Part shown: positions 28,700 to 38,493 of the stretch, piece after piece
How positions within the stretch are numbered: position 1 is the first letter of the stretch
Layout: each line of letters begins with the position of its first letter
Origin: Pseudomonadota bacterium
GTDB taxonomy: Bacteria; Pseudomonadota; Alphaproteobacteria; Rhizobiales; Aestuariivirgaceae
Length of the DNA: 64,000 bases
Direction: 5' to 3'
NCBI GenBank assembly: GCA_020161855.1
Contig: JAIUNJ010000002.1
Span: 248,001 to 312,000, forward strand
The notes under the pieces: model-generated
What the model was told of the DNA's origin: nothing
Databases searched by the model: none
What the model saw: the letters and a program-made list of their open reading frames with translations, nothing else
Position numbers and translations under genes: made by a program

Positions 28700-28717
28700 G
28701 TGACAGGGCTGTGACAT
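28700..28717 (-). promoter_or_regulatory. PHO-box-like direct repeat
   Basis: On the minus strand ATGTCAC, four bases, CTGTCAC: two 7-base repeats with 11-base period, as in PhoB binding sites (CTGTCAT-N4-CTGTCAT). It points leftward but is about 410 bases from the first leftward start codon, so its target is unclear. Confidence 0.35.
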
Positions 28718-28793
28718 AACCCACCGAAACTCTTGAGCTTCGCCGCAGAATCGTATGAACGTTTGGTCATCCACAAGAAACGACGGCCTGTGG

Positions 28794-28809
28794 ACACAAC
28801 ATCTAGTAT
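28794..28809 (+). promoter_or_regulatory. NrdR box 1 of nrdJ
   Basis: ACACAACATCTAGTAT matches 13 of 16 positions of the NrdR consensus ACACWATATATWGTGT. NrdR is the zinc-finger/ATP-cone repressor of ribonucleotide reductase genes and binds paired boxes. Confidence 0.6.
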
Positions 28810-28823
28810 TAACCCTTCGTTAA
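28809..28823 (+). promoter_or_regulatory. CtrA box in the nrdJ promoter
   Basis: TTAA (28809-28812), CCCTTCG, TTAA (28820-28823): a perfect TTAA-N7-TTAA. It fills the gap between the two NrdR boxes. CtrA is the master cell-cycle regulator of alphaproteobacteria; binding here would link dNTP supply to the cell cycle. Confidence 0.55.
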
Positions 28824-28824
28824 C

Positions 28825-28840
28825 ACACTAGGTATTGACG
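28825..28840 (+). promoter_or_regulatory. NrdR box 2 of nrdJ, overlapping a -35-like TTGACG
   Basis: ACACTAGGTATTGACG matches about 11 of 16 consensus positions and starts exactly 31 bases (three helical turns) after box 1, the usual spacing of NrdR box pairs. Its end includes TTGACG (28835-28840), a possible -35 element, so NrdR binding would block the promoter; no clear -10 was seen. Confidence 0.5.
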
Positions 28841-29062
28841 CGACGGACGGGACGACATACGGTCGGTTTCCAAGGTCACGAGGCCAAAAGGTCTGTATCC
28901 GAGTGGGTTTTCGTTGTGTTTTGCGAGAATCCTGCGTCGTGCCGCTGGGGGCGTAACAATCGCCAAAACAGGAAGTAGCGTTGAACACGGGTTGGGCAGA
29001 TCCGTGGGCGTTTTCATGCGTCCGCGATCAACAAGAACGATAGATTTACGAGGGCAAAGACT

Positions 29063-32000
29063 ATGAAGATTGAACGGCGCTACACGGTGGAAGGTCAGGA
29101 TGCCTATGAGGGCATCGATTTCCGCAAGGCCGTGAGCGAGATCAAGAACCCCGATGGTTCCATCGTCTTCCGTCTTGAGGATATCGAGGTTCCGGCCTCC
29201 TGGTCGCAGGTGGCGACCGACATTCTCGCCCAGAAGTATTTCCGCAAGGCCGGCGTGCCCAAGGCGCTGAAGCGCTGCGAGGAAGAGACCGTGCCGTCGT
29301 GGCTGTGGCGTTCCATGGCCGATGAGGAGGCTCTCGCCCCCCTCGCCGAGAAGGAACGCCTCACCGGCGAACGTTCGGCCAAGCAGGTCTTCAACCGCCT
29401 CGCCGGTACCTGGACCTATTGGGGCTGGAAGGGCGGCTATTTCGATACCGAAGGCGATGCCCGCGCCTTCTATGACGAACATTGCGCCATGCTCGCCCGG
29501 CAGATCTGCGCGCCCAACAGCCCGCAGTGGTTCAACACCGGCCTGCACTGGGCCTATGGCATCGATGGCCCCGGCCAGGGCCACTACTATGTCGATTTCG
29601 AAAGCGGCAAGCTCACCAAGTCCAAGTCGGCCTATGAGCACCCGCAGCCGCACGCCTGCTTCATCCAGTCGATCTCCGACGACCTCGTCAACGAGGGCGG
29701 CATCATGGATCTGTGGGTGCGCGAGGCCCGCCTGTTCAAATACGGTTCGGGCACCGGCTCGAACTTCTCGCACCTGCGCGGCGAAGGCGAAAAGCTGTCG
29801 GGCGGCGGCCGTTCTTCCGGCCTCATGAGCTTCCTCAAGATCGGCGACCGCGCCGCCGGCGCCATCAAGTCGGGCGGCACCACCCGCCGCGCCGCCAAGA
29901 TGGTTGTCGTCGATGTCGATCATCCGGATATCGAGCAGTATGTGGACTGGAAGGTGAAGGAAGAGGAGAAGGTTGCCTCGCTCGTTACCGGCTCAAAGGT
30001 TGTCCGCAAGCACCTGACCGCCATCATGAAGGCCTGCGTCAACTGCGAGGGCCCGGGCAACGACTGCTTCGAGATCGAGAAGAACCCTGCCCTCAAGCGC
30101 GCGGTCAAGGATGCCCGCCGCAACATGGTGCCGGACAACTACATCAAGCGCGTCGTGCAGTTCGCCCGCCAGGGCTACACCGACATCCAGTTCGACACCT
30201 ATGACACCGACTGGGACGGTGAGGCCTACCGCACGGTTTCGGGCCAGAACTCGAACAACTCGGTGCGCGTCACCGACGACTTCCTCAAGGCCGTCGAGCG
30301 CGATGCCGACTGGAACCTCAACGCCCGCACCTCCAGCAAGATCATCAAGACGCTGAAGGCCCGCGCCCTGTGGGACAAGATCGGCTATGCCGCCTGGGCC
30401 TCGGCCGATCCGGGCATCCAGTTCCATACCTCGATCAACGACTGGCACACCTGCAAGGCCAGCGGCGACATCCGCGCTTCCAACCCGTGCTCGGAATACA
30501 TGTTTCTGGACGATACGGCCTGCAACCTCGCCTCGCTGAACCTCATCCAGTTCCGCCAGGCCGATGGCTCGCTTGATATCGCCTCCTATGAGCATGCGGT
30601 CCGCCTGTGGACCATCGTGCTTGAGGTGTCGGTGCTGATGGCGCAGTTCCCCTCCAAGGAAATTGCCCGCCTCTCCTATGAATACCGCACCCTGGGCCTG
30701 GGCTTTGCCAACATCGGCGGCCTGCTCATGACCGCGGGCATCCCCTATGACAGCCATGAAGGCCGCGCCATCTGCGCCGCGATCTCCGCCATCATGACCG
30801 GTGTTGCCTATGCCACCTCGGCCGAAATGGCCAAGGAGCGTGGCACCTTCCCGGGCTTCGCCAAGAACCGCGAACACATGCTGCGCGTCATGCGCAACCA
30901 TCGCCGCGCCGCCTATGGCGCTGCCGTGGGCTATGAGGCGGTTGCCACCGCCCCGGTGCCTCTGGATGAGAACGACCTGTCGGACAAGGCGCTGGCTGCT
31001 GCGGCCCGCCGCGCCTGGGACCGCGCCGTCGAACTCGGCGAGGCCCATGGCTATCGCAATGCCCAGGCCACCGTCGTTGCCCCCACGGGTACGATCGGCC
31101 TCGTCATGGATTGCGACACCACCGGCATCGAACCGGACTTCGCCCTGGTGAAGTTCAAGAAGCTGGCCGGCGGCGGTTACTTCAAGATCATCAACCAGGC
31201 GGTGCCGGAAGCGCTGCGCACCCTGGGCTACGCTCCTGAGCAGATCGAAAAGATCATCGGCTATGCGGTCGGCCACGGGTCGCTGGCGGATTCGCCCACC
31301 CTCAACCATGCCCAGCTCCGCGCCAAGGGCTTCGGTGACGAGCAGATCCAGAAGATCGAGTCGGGCCTCGCCTCGGCCTTCGACATCAAGTTCGTCTTCA
31401 ACAAGTGGACGCTGGGTGAGGATTTCTGCAAGTCGGTGCTCAAGGTCACCGAGCAGCAGCTCAACGACTTCTCCTTCGACATGCTGTCGCATGTCGGCTT
31501 CGCCAAGGCCGATATCGAGAAGGCGAACATCCATGTGTGTGGCGCCATGACGCTTGAAGGCGCCCCCGGTCTCAAGACCGAGCATCTGCCGGTTTTCGAC
31601 TGCGCCAATCCCTGCGGCCGTATCGGCAAGCGCTATCTGTCGGTGGAAAGCCACATCCGCATGATGGCTGCCAGCCAGCCCTTCATCTCGGGTGCCATCT
31701 CCAAGACCATCAACATGCCGAACGACGCTTCCGTCGAGGATTGCTCGCAGGCCTACATGCTGTCCTGGAAGCTTGGCATCAAGGCCAATGCCCTCTACCG
31801 CGATGGCTCCAAGCTGTCGCAACCGCTGTCGGCCCAGCTGATCGCTGACGAGGATGATGACGCCGAGGATGCAACGGAAGCCCTGCTGGCCAAGCCGCAG
31901 ACCGCCCGGGTTGAAGCCATCGTCGAAAAGATCGTCGAGCGTATCTTCGTCAAGGAACAGGAGAAGCTGCCGACCCGCCGCAAGGGCTATACGCAGAAGG

Positions 32001-32734
32001 CCAAGATCGGCGGTCACACCATCTTCCTGCGCACCGGCGAATATGACGACGGCCGCCTCGGCGAAATCTTCCTCGACATGAACAAGGAAGGATCTTCGCT
32101 CCGCGCCTTCATCAACAACTTCGCCATCGCCGTGTCGATCGGCCTGCAATATGGCGTGCCGCTGGAAGAATACGTGCAGACCTTCACCTTCACGAAGTTC
32201 GAGCCGGCGGGCATGGTGCAGGGCAACGAGTCCATCAAGAACGCTACGTCGATCCTCGATTATGTGTTCCGTGAGCTCGCCATCTCTTACCTTGGCCGCA
32301 ATGACCTGGCGCATGTCGAACCTTCGGAATTCGGCTTCGACTCGGTCGGCAAGGGCGACGGGACCGTCAAGACACCGGCCCCGGTGCCTGCCGCCCGCGT
32401 CCTCTCCTCAGGTTTCGTGCGCCGGACCAACCTCACCAACGTGGTTGTCATGCCGCAAGGCGCTTCCGCTTCAAGCTCGCCGGCCCACGCACTGCAGATG
32501 CGGGCAGCGGATTCAGTCGGTGCACTGGCGCTTGCCACGGCCAGCACCAGCATCGTCGAAACCAAGGTCGCCCTGGCAGAACCGGTCAGCGTTGCTGTCA
32601 TGGACCGCCGCACCGAAGCCCGTCTCAAGGGCTACGAAGGTGAGAACTGCTCCGAATGCGGGAACTTCACGATGGTGCGCAACGGCACCTGCCTGAAGTG
32701 CGATACCTGCGGCTCGACGAGCGGCTGCTCGTAA
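29063..32734 (+). CDS. nrdJ: Adenosylcobalamin-dependent ribonucleotide reductase (class II)
   Basis: 1223 residues, typical of the long alphaproteobacterial form. The core contains [22 protein letters not shown] and [21 protein letters not shown], and the C-terminus is a cysteine-rich tail ([28 protein letters not shown]) like a zinc ribbon with redox cysteines. The enzyme reduces ribonucleotides to deoxyribonucleotides using a B12-generated thiyl radical, so it works with or without oxygen. ATG follows GAGGGCAAAGACT. Monocistronic: own promoter with NrdR and CtrA boxes, strong terminator at 32766. No intein or frameshift seen. Confidence 0.96.
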   Translation: MKIERRYTVEGQDAYEGIDFRKAVSEIKNPDGSIVFRLEDIEVPASWSQVATDILAQKYFRKAGVPKALKRCEEETVPSWLWRSMADEEALAPLAEKERLTGERSAKQVFNRLAGTWTYWGWKGGYFDTEGDARAFYDEHCAMLARQICAPNSPQWFNTGLHWAYGIDGPGQGHYYVDFESGKLTKSKSAYEHPQPHACFIQSISDDLVNEGGIMDLWVREARLFKYGSGTGSNFSHLRGEGEKLSGGGRSSGLMSFLKIGDRAAGAIKSGGTTRRAAKMVVVDVDHPDIEQYVDWKVKEEEKVASLVTGSKVVRKHLTAIMKACVNCEGPGNDCFEIEKNPALKRAVKDARRNMVPDNYIKRVVQFARQGYTDIQFDTYDTDWDGEAYRTVSGQNSNNSVRVTDDFLKAVERDADWNLNARTSSKIIKTLKARALWDKIGYAAWASADPGIQFHTSINDWHTCKASGDIRASNPCSEYMFLDDTACNLASLNLIQFRQADGSLDIASYEHAVRLWTIVLEVSVLMAQFPSKEIARLSYEYRTLGLGFANIGGLLMTAGIPYDSHEGRAICAAISAIMTGVAYATSAEMAKERGTFPGFAKNREHMLRVMRNHRRAAYGAAVGYEAVATAPVPLDENDLSDKALAAAARRAWDRAVELGEAHGYRNAQATVVAPTGTIGLVMDCDTTGIEPDFALVKFKKLAGGGYFKIINQAVPEALRTLGYAPEQIEKIIGYAVGHGSLADSPTLNHAQLRAKGFGDEQIQKIESGLASAFDIKFVFNKWTLGEDFCKSVLKVTEQQLNDFSFDMLSHVGFAKADIEKANIHVCGAMTLEGAPGLKTEHLPVFDCANPCGRIGKRYLSVESHIRMMAASQPFISGAISKTINMPNDASVEDCSQAYMLSWKLGIKANALYRDGSKLSQPLSAQLIADEDDDAEDATEALLAKPQTARVEAIVEKIVERIFVKEQEKLPTRRKGYTQKAKIGGHTIFLRTGEYDDGRLGEIFLDMNKEGSSLRAFINNFAIAVSIGLQYGVPLEEYVQTFTFTKFEPAGMVQGNESIKNATSILDYVFRELAISYLGRNDLAHVEPSEFGFDSVGKGDGTVKTPAPVPAARVLSSGFVRRTNLTNVVVMPQGASASSSPAHALQMRAADSVGALALATASTSIVETKVALAEPVSVAVMDRRTEARLKGYEGENCSECGNFTMVRNGTCLKCDTCGSTSGCS

Positions 32735-32765
32735 CGATCACAGCCAGTCGATGCGAACAACAGAG

Positions 32766-32793
32766 AGGCCGGAACACAGGTTCCGGCCTTTTT
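32766..32793 (+). terminator. Strong intrinsic terminator of nrdJ
   Basis: AGGCCGGAAC (32766-32775), loop ACAG, GTTCCGGCCT (32780-32789), followed by TTTT: a 10-bp perfect stem with a T-run, 31 bases past the nrdJ stop. Confidence 0.9.
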
Positions 32794-33381
32794 CATTTCG
32801 CAACAGCAACAGGATGTGCGCTACCGCGGACGATTCCTGCCTGAAACTTGCGATGATGACGAACAAGAAGAGCGCGTCGGCTACAATGAATCGTCTTTCC
32901 AGGCTTCCAACCATGCCGTCGCCAACATGTCTGACACCTGCTTGATGCTGTTTTCTGCCTTGGTCGATCACCAATACTGTTGCTTTCAAGTGACTCGGCG
33001 CCGAATTCTCTGTGGATAACAATGACCGCCACGGCCCGTCGCCCGAAAAACTCCCGACACCAGGCGGAACGAACCACCATCAGTCCGTATACGGAGCGCA
33101 TCGCTTGAAAAAGGGCTGGATCGCCTTCCGGTGTCTTGAGACACATCGTCAGTGTACGGAGCGCATATGGCAGCACCGCAGCCTTTACCACTTATTAGCC
33201 ACTTTCGGCGCAGAGACTGAATCTAGTCGTCATATTGCCGAATCACAGAAACGGGTTCAGAAGAGCCACAGTGACAAGCGCGATTACGGCGATGAGCCAT
33301 GCAACACGCGTGTCGCACGTAAGTGGAGCCTGCGTTGTGGGGCTAATGCAAAACCAAATCGATATCTCTAGGAGATGAACT
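32794..33381. other. Gene-poor interval between nrdJ and the lysine-rich peptide gene
   Basis: About 590 bases with no convincing protein or RNA gene. A 12-base direct repeat TACGGAGCGCAT occurs at 33090-33101 and 33155-33166. On the minus strand a frame near 33243-33320 encodes a hydrophobic run ending in NPFL but has no start codon nearby. The promoter of the lysine-rich peptide must lie at the right end. Confidence 0.5.
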
Positions 33382-33459
33382 ATGGCTGCGAAGAAAGCTA
33401 AGAAGGCTGTGAAGAAGACCGCCAAGAAGGCCAAGAAGGCCGTGAAGAAGAAGAAGTAA
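33382..33459 (+). CDS. 25-residue lysine/alanine-rich basic peptide
   Basis: ATG 33382 to TAA 33459, preceded by AGGAGATGAACT (ribosome site 7 bases before the start). The peptide starts MAAKKAKKAVKK and repeats a KK(A/T)xKK pattern to a KKKK end: 15 of 25 residues are lysine, with Ala, Val and one Thr and no acidic residues. This is the composition of histone H1-like tails and alphaproteobacterial nucleoid-associated small proteins; binding to DNA or RNA is a reasonable guess. It is monocistronic, with a GC hairpin after it. Codons are mostly AAG, as in highly expressed genes here. Confidence 0.65.
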   Translation: MAAKKAKKAVKKTAKKAKKAVKKKK

Positions 33460-33486
33460 GCTTCTCGACCAAGCTTTCTCTTTCAT

Positions 33487-33519
33487 CGGCTCCGGGAGGC
33501 GCAACCGCCACCGGAGCCG
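33487..33519 (+). terminator. Hairpin after the lysine-rich peptide gene
   Basis: CGGCTCCGG (33487-33495) pairs with CCGGAGCCG (33511-33519) across a 15-base loop, 28 bases after the stop. Only TCTCGTTT follows, so it is a moderate candidate. Confidence 0.45.
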
Positions 33520-33570
33520 ATCTCGTTTCGGAGGGGCGAAGTTCGCGCGTCCGTCTCCATCAACGAAAGA

Positions 33571-33594
33571 GGGCCGGCAGATTGCCGGCCCTTT
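33571..33594. terminator. Bidirectional-type terminator between the basic peptide gene and the LD-transpeptidase
   Basis: GGGCCGGCA (33571-33579), loop GAT, TGCCGGCCC (33583-33591), then TTT on the plus strand and TCTTTCG on the minus strand. It lies 25 bases beyond the stop of the leftward transpeptidase gene. Confidence 0.7.
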
Positions 33595-33618
33595 CGCATG
33601 TGCCTCCTGTGAGGCGTA

Positions 33619-34452
33619 TCACTGATAGACGTAGATCCGGGAACCGAGCTTCACCCGGTCATAGAGGTCAATGACATCGGTGTTCATCATGCGGATGCAG
33701 CCGGAGGACACCGCACCACCGATCGAGGCGGCATTGTTGGTGCCATGCACGCGGAACATCGTGCCGGAAATATAAAGTGCGCGCGCACCCAGCGGGTTTT
33801 CGGGGCCGCCCGGCATATAGGCCGGAAGGATGTGGCCCTTGGCGGCTTCGCGTTCGATCATCACCTTGGGCGGCGTCCAGCCCGGCCATTCCTGCTTGGA
33901 ACCGATCGTCGAGGAACCGCTCCACTGGAAGCCTTCACGGCCGACACCAACCGAGTAACGCAGCGCCTTGCCATTATCGAGCACCAGATAAAGGGCACGT
34001 TCTGGCGTGCGGACAATGATGCTGCCCGGTGCATACTTGCCTTCCGACCAGGATACGGTCTGGCGCGTCACGCGATCAGCGGCGACGGACTTGCTGGCGC
34101 TGAACGAGGCGGTCTGGAAAAAGCTGCCATTGCGCGTCACGCGCGGCTCGCGCTTGCCGAACAGGCACTCGAGGAACTTGCACTTCTTGGCCGAACCGGC
34201 CGAGGCAAGCTGCTGTTTCTTCTTCATGACGGCAAGCTTCTGGGCCTGCTGCTTCTTCAGAGCGTCCTGCTTGGCCTTGGCCTCTGCGACCTTCTTCTTT
34301 TCGGCCGCAAGCTTGGCCGCCTGCTTCTTTTTCTTGAGGAGCAGCTGCTGCTCCTGCTGGTCCTTGCTGGCCGTGGCGGCGGAAAGCGGCGCCACGACGC
34401 CGAAGGAAAGCGTGGCGCCGAGGACGGCCACCATCAGTTTACGCATCATCAT
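33619..34452 (-). CDS. L,D-transpeptidase (YkuD) with basic coiled-coil linker
   Basis: 277 residues. A signal peptide (about 1-27) precedes a lysine/alanine/glutamine-rich helical stretch (about 30-90, ..QQLLLKKKKQAAKLAAEKKK..) and a YkuD domain (about 120-277) with HGTNNAASIGGAVSSGCIRM, the His and catalytic Cys of the family. Such enzymes make 3-3 cross-links in peptidoglycan or attach outer-membrane proteins to the wall, in the periplasm. Three consecutive ATGs (34452, 34449, 34446) compete for the start. It lies 65 bases downstream of aspS on the same strand. Confidence 0.88.
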   Translation of the reverse strand: MMMRKLMVAVLGATLSFGVVAPLSAATASKDQQEQQLLLKKKKQAAKLAAEKKKVAEAKAKQDALKKQQAQKLAVMKKKQQLASAGSAKKCKFLECLFGKREPRVTRNGSFFQTASFSASKSVAADRVTRQTVSWSEGKYAPGSIIVRTPERALYLVLDNGKALRYSVGVGREGFQWSGSSTIGSKQEWPGWTPPKVMIEREAAKGHILPAYMPGGPENPLGARALYISGTMFRVHGTNNAASIGGAVSSGCIRMMNTDVIDLYDRVKLGSRIYVYQ

Positions 34453-34517
34453 CTACCTCTATGTTGCCCGCAGGGGTTCAGTAGCCAGTCCCCCAGAGTC
34501 CGGCAAGCCGGTTAATC

Positions 34518-36299
34518 TCAGGTTTCCGGCAAATTCACGCGGATGTGGAGTTCGCGCAACTGCTTGGGCGTCGCCCCGGAAGGAGCACCCATCAGAAGGT
34601 CCTGGGCCTGCTGGTTCATCGGGAACAGGGTGATCTCACGGAGGTTTGTCGCCCCCACCAGAAGCATGACGATGCGATCCACACCGAAAGCCATGCCGCC
34701 GTGCGGCGGTGCACCATACTGGAAGGCCCGGTACATGCCACCGAAACGCTCTTCGACCACGTCCTTCGACATGCCGGCGATCTCGAAGGCCTTCACCATG
34801 GTCTCCGGCGAATGGTTGCGGATGGAGCCCGAGGCAATCTCGAAGCCGTTGCAGACCATGTCGTACTGGAAGGCCTTGATGGTGAGCGGATCCTGCGACT
34901 TGAGGGCCTCAAGCCCGCCCTGCGGCATGGAGAAGGGATTGTGGCAGAAGGCCACCTGCTTCTCCTCCTCGTCCCATTCATAGAAGGGGAAATCGACAAT
35001 CCAGGCCAGGGCGAACTCGTTCTCGTTGACGAGACCCAGTTCCTTGCCCACGCGGCTGCGCGCATCGCCTGCGAACTTGACGAACTTCTCAGGGCGGCCG
35101 GCCACAAAGAACACGGCATCGCCAACACCAAGACCGAGCTGCTTGCGGATGGCCTCGGTGCGCTCAGGGCCGATGTTCTTGGCAATGGGACCGGCAGCCC
35201 CTTCCTCGCCATCGCGCCAGAACACATAGCCGAGACCGGGTTGGCCCTCGCCCTGGGCCCAGCTGTTCATGCGGTCACAGAAGGCGCGGCTGCCGCCTTT
35301 GGGTGCAGGCACCGCCCAGACCTCCACCTTCGGATCGCTGGCAATCATTCCGGCAAAGACCTTGAAGCCCGAGCCGGCGAAATGCTCCGTCACCGCCTGC
35401 ATCTCGACAGGGTTGCGCAGGTCCGGCTTGTCGGTGCCGTACTTGCGCATGGAAACATCATGGGGAATGCGTGGCACATCGCGGCGCACGGACTTGCCAT
35501 TGGCAAAGGCCTCGAAGACCGACAGGATCACCGGTTCCATGGTGGCGAAGAGATCATCCTGGGTCACGAAGCTCATTTCCAGGTCGAGTTGGTAGAATTC
35601 GCCTGGCAGGCGGTCGGCCCGCGGGTCCTCGTCGCGGAAACAGGGCGCAATCTGGAAATAACGGTCGAAGCCCGCCACCATGAGCAGCTGCTTGTACTGC
35701 TGCGGCGCCTGCGGCAGCGCGAAGAAGGTGCCGGGGTGGATACGTGACGGCACGAGGAAATCGCGCGCGCCCTCAGGCGACGAGGCCGTGAGGATCGGCG
35801 TCGAGAATTCGTTGAAGCCGATGTCGTTCATCTTCACGCGCAGTGCCGAAACGATTTTCGTGCGCGTCATGATGTTGCGGTGAAGCGTTTCGCGGCGCAG
35901 ATCGAGGAAGCGGTACTTGAGGCGCGTATCTTCCGGATAGTCCGGCTCACCAAAGACAGGGAGAGGCAGCTCGGCCGCCTGCGACAATACTTCGATCTCG
36001 GAGGCATAGACCTCGACCAGGCCCGTCGGCATGTCGTGGTTCTCAGTGCCTGCCGGGCGCAGCCGGACCTTGCCATCAATGCGGATCACCCATTCGGAGC
36101 GAACCTTCTCGGCGGTCTTGAAGGCAGGCGAATCCGGATCAGCCACGACCTGCGTCATGCCGTAGTGATCGCGGAGGTCGATGAACAGCACGCCGCCATG
36201 GTCACGGACGCGATGCACCCAGCCTGAAAGGCGCGTCTCGCCTCCAGCATGCTCTGCGCGCAAGCCGCCACAGGTGTGGCTGCGGTAACGATGGGTCAT
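34518..36299 (-). CDS. aspS: Aspartyl-tRNA synthetase
   Basis: 593 residues, bacterial-type class II synthetase. The N-terminal OB domain ([27 protein letters not shown]) is followed by the catalytic core (..[50 protein letters not shown]..), the bacterial GAD insert and motif 3 ([13 protein letters not shown]). It charges tRNA-Asp; in bacteria lacking AsnRS the same enzyme can also charge tRNA-Asn, which cannot be decided here. Flanked by two L,D-transpeptidase genes, all leftward. Confidence 0.97.
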   Translation of the reverse strand: MTHRYRSHTCGGLRAEHAGGETRLSGWVHRVRDHGGVLFIDLRDHYGMTQVVADPDSPAFKTAEKVRSEWVIRIDGKVRLRPAGTENHDMPTGLVEVYASEIEVLSQAAELPLPVFGEPDYPEDTRLKYRFLDLRRETLHRNIMTRTKIVSALRVKMNDIGFNEFSTPILTASSPEGARDFLVPSRIHPGTFFALPQAPQQYKQLLMVAGFDRYFQIAPCFRDEDPRADRLPGEFYQLDLEMSFVTQDDLFATMEPVILSVFEAFANGKSVRRDVPRIPHDVSMRKYGTDKPDLRNPVEMQAVTEHFAGSGFKVFAGMIASDPKVEVWAVPAPKGGSRAFCDRMNSWAQGEGQPGLGYVFWRDGEEGAAGPIAKNIGPERTEAIRKQLGLGVGDAVFFVAGRPEKFVKFAGDARSRVGKELGLVNENEFALAWIVDFPFYEWDEEEKQVAFCHNPFSMPQGGLEALKSQDPLTIKAFQYDMVCNGFEIASGSIRNHSPETMVKAFEIAGMSKDVVEERFGGMYRAFQYGAPPHGGMAFGVDRIVMLLVGATNLREITLFPMNQQAQDLLMGAPSGATPKQLRELHIRVNLPET

Positions 36300-36376
36300 T
36301 GGTAATCCTCGGGAAATGCCTGAAATTCACGCGCTAAAGCGCATGCAGGCCCCGATTTGTCAAGAATGGCGGGAAA

Positions 36377-37048
36377 TCAGCCGTTCGAGCCGCCAAAGAG
36401 CATGAAGGGCTTCTTGCAGACCTTCTTGCCGTCCTTGACGGTGCACTTCTCGGCCACCTTCTTCGCCGGCTTCTTCTTGGCAGCCGGCTTCGTGGTGGTG
36501 GTCTTCTCGATGTCGTTGTTGATCTGGGCAAAGCTCTTGCGCTTGCTCTTGTCGTTGGAGCTGGTGAACCACGGCGAGGACTTCTTGCGCTCGCCGCCAA
36601 AATCCAGGAAGCCGCCCTTCACCACTACCTTGGTGTTCGACATGCCTTCCGCCTTCACGAGATTAAAGAGGATCTGGGCATTGTCAGGGTGTAGGCGCAC
36701 GCAGCCATGGGAGGCGCGGCGGCCCAGGCTCTTGACGTGATAGGAGCCGTGCACGGCATGGCCGCGGGTGGTGAAGAAGATTGAATGCGGCATGGGCGCA
36801 TCATCCCATTCCTTGGAGAAATGTTCCTTCTCCATGCGGAAAGGCTTCCAGGTGCCGCTCGGCGTATCGTAGCCCGCCGCACCGGTCGATACCGGCCAGA
36901 CATACTTCACGCTGCCATCGACCCTTACGGTCATCTTCTGCGTCACCTTGTTGATGGTGATCTCAACGGCCTCGGCAGAAGCCGATTCGGCTGCCGCGAA
37001 GGCGAAGAAAGCTGCAACAAAAGCAATCAGAATCTGACGAAACCGCAT
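36377..37048 (-). CDS. L,D-transpeptidase (YkuD), short form
   Basis: 223 residues. A signal peptide (about 1-26) is followed directly by a YkuD domain with GHAVHGSYHVKSLGRRASHGCVRLH (catalytic Cys116). The C-terminal 60 residues are lysine-rich (..KKKPAKKVAEKCTVKDGKKVCKKP..), with two cysteines that may form a disulfide. It probably makes 3-3 cross-links in the wall. It lies 77 bases upstream of aspS on the same strand; the other LD-transpeptidase lies beyond aspS. Confidence 0.88.
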   Translation of the reverse strand: MRFRQILIAFVAAFFAFAAAESASAEAVEITINKVTQKMTVRVDGSVKYVWPVSTGAAGYDTPSGTWKPFRMEKEHFSKEWDDAPMPHSIFFTTRGHAVHGSYHVKSLGRRASHGCVRLHPDNAQILFNLVKAEGMSNTKVVVKGGFLDFGGERKKSSPWFTSSNDKSKRKSFAQINNDIEKTTTTKPAAKKKPAKKVAEKCTVKDGKKVCKKPFMLFGGSNG

Positions 37049-37162
37049 CGTGTAAACCCCATACTATCCCAAGAGTTGTGGCAAGATAGTTGATCCCCCC
37101 ATGCGCGTCGAGGGGTTATCGACGGCTTGCACGAAAGCGTGAACCGCCCTTAACGTCAGCGC

Positions 37163-38485
37163 ATGTCCGTAAGCAGCTCACATCCGATTTTTCACTCTTC
37201 CTTCAAGCCCATGCCTTTCTGGTGGGAAGCCCACAAGCCCACAGCACTGCCCGAGGTGGACCTGCCGAAGGATATTCCGGTGGCCATCGTCGGCGCTGGC
37301 TACGCCGGGATGAACGCCGCGATCGAGCTCGCCAAGAACGGCATCGAGTCGATTGTGCTCGATGCGGCAGAGCCGGGCTTCGGCGGCTCGACGCGCAACG
37401 GCGGCCTTGTCTCGGCGGGTGTCAATGTCGGCAAGCGCATCATCAACAAGGCCCTGACGCCGGAGCAGGCCAAGCCTTTCCTCAATGATGCGGTCGATGC
37501 CTTCACCAATATCGAGAATCTGGTGAGCGAAAACGGCATCGAGTGCGGCTGGACAAAAAGCGGCTATTTCCTCGGCGCCTGGTGCCAGTCGCATTATGAC
37601 GCCATGGCCAAGAAGGTCGACCTCCTCAACGAAGAGGCGCAGTCAGGCGCCTTCATGGTGCCGCGCGAGATACAGCGCGCCGAGATCGGCTCTGACTATT
37701 ATTTCGGCGGCATGGTCGTGTCACGCGCGGCGCATATTCACCCGGCGCTCTACTACAAGGGACTGCTGGGACTGGTGCAGAAGGCAGGCATCCGTATCGC
37801 CTCAAAGACGCCGGTCACCAAGCTCACCCAGGAAAGCGGCGGAAGCTGGCAGGTGCAGACACCGCGCGGCACCATCCGCGCCGGTCATGTGGTGATTGCC
37901 ACCAACGGCTACACCGGCGATGTCACGTCGCAGTTCAAGCGGCGGGTCGTGCCCGTCGGCTCTTACATCATCGCCACCGAAGAGCTGCCGCCGGAACTGG
38001 CCGCCTCGCTCTCACCCAAGAACCGCAGCTTCGCTGACACGCGCCGCGTCCTCACCTATTACCGGCTTTCGCCCGACGGCAAGCGCATGATCTTCGGCGG
38101 GCGTGCCAAGTTCGGCTTCACCGATCCGGTGGAAACGGCACCCCTGCTCTACCAGTTCATGCTCGACCGCTTCCCGCAATTGCGCGGCAGCAAGATTACC
38201 CATGCCTGGACCGGTAATGTGGCCTTTGCCATGGATGAGCTGCCGCACATGGGCAAACTTGACGGCATGCATTTCGCGCTCGGCTGCAACGGCTCCGGCA
38301 TTGCCATGATGAGCTATCTGGGGCGCGAAACAGCCCGCAAGATCGTTGGCAAATCGAATCGTCGCGTCGCCTTCGACATGCCTGAGTTCCCCACCCACCC
38401 CCTCTACAACGGCAACCCCTGGTTTCTGCCGCTTGTGGGGGCCTACTTCCGCACGGCGGACTGGTGGGACCGGCGGTTTCACTGA
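37163..38485 (+). CDS. DAO-family FAD-dependent oxidoreductase (PuuB-like)
   Basis: 440 residues. The FAD-binding dinucleotide motif VAIVGAGYAGMNAAIELAKNG is at about 40-60, and the tail region (..HAWTGNVAFAMDELPHMGKLDGMHFALGCNGSGIAMMSYLGR..) matches gamma-glutamylputrescine oxidase/OrdL-like amine oxidases. The N-terminal FWWEAHKPT-like segment is also typical of that group. It would oxidise a secondary or primary amine with FAD in the cytoplasm. No polyamine or transport gene is next to it, so the substrate cannot be named. Confidence 0.82.
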   Translation: MSVSSSHPIFHSSFKPMPFWWEAHKPTALPEVDLPKDIPVAIVGAGYAGMNAAIELAKNGIESIVLDAAEPGFGGSTRNGGLVSAGVNVGKRIINKALTPEQAKPFLNDAVDAFTNIENLVSENGIECGWTKSGYFLGAWCQSHYDAMAKKVDLLNEEAQSGAFMVPREIQRAEIGSDYYFGGMVVSRAAHIHPALYYKGLLGLVQKAGIRIASKTPVTKLTQESGGSWQVQTPRGTIRAGHVVIATNGYTGDVTSQFKRRVVPVGSYIIATEELPPELAASLSPKNRSFADTRRVLTYYRLSPDGKRMIFGGRAKFGFTDPVETAPLLYQFMLDRFPQLRGSKITHAWTGNVAFAMDELPHMGKLDGMHFALGCNGSGIAMMSYLGRETARKIVGKSNRRVAFDMPEFPTHPLYNGNPWFLPLVGAYFRTADWWDRRFH

Positions 38486-38493
38486 GCTGAAAA

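Larger units (their letters stand above)
28291..29062. other. Long regulatory region between the lipoproteins and nrdJ
   Basis: About 770 bases with no credible gene. It holds the leftward lipoprotein promoter (28440-28468), a very GC-rich stretch near 28525-28560, a PHO-box-like repeat (28700-28717), the NrdR/CtrA cluster (28794-28840) and a roughly 200-base nrdJ leader. No B12-riboswitch box was recognised in the leader. Confidence 0.6.

Noticed and set aside
28860-29062. Cobalamin riboswitch in the nrdJ leader
   Set aside because: The leader is long enough but I found no B12-box sequence, and nrdJ is adequately explained by the NrdR boxes.
29993-32314. 773-codon minus-strand frame inside nrdJ
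   Set aside because: Antisense shadow; the plus strand encodes the well-recognised NrdJ over the same bases.
33090-33166. 12-base direct repeat TACGGAGCGCAT in the post-nrdJ gap
   Set aside because: Only two copies with no flanking structure or gene; it could be chance or a decayed element.
33243-33320. Possible minus-strand small membrane peptide ending NPFL
   Set aside because: A hydrophobic run is present, but no ATG, GTG or TTG precedes it closely and no ribosome site is seen.
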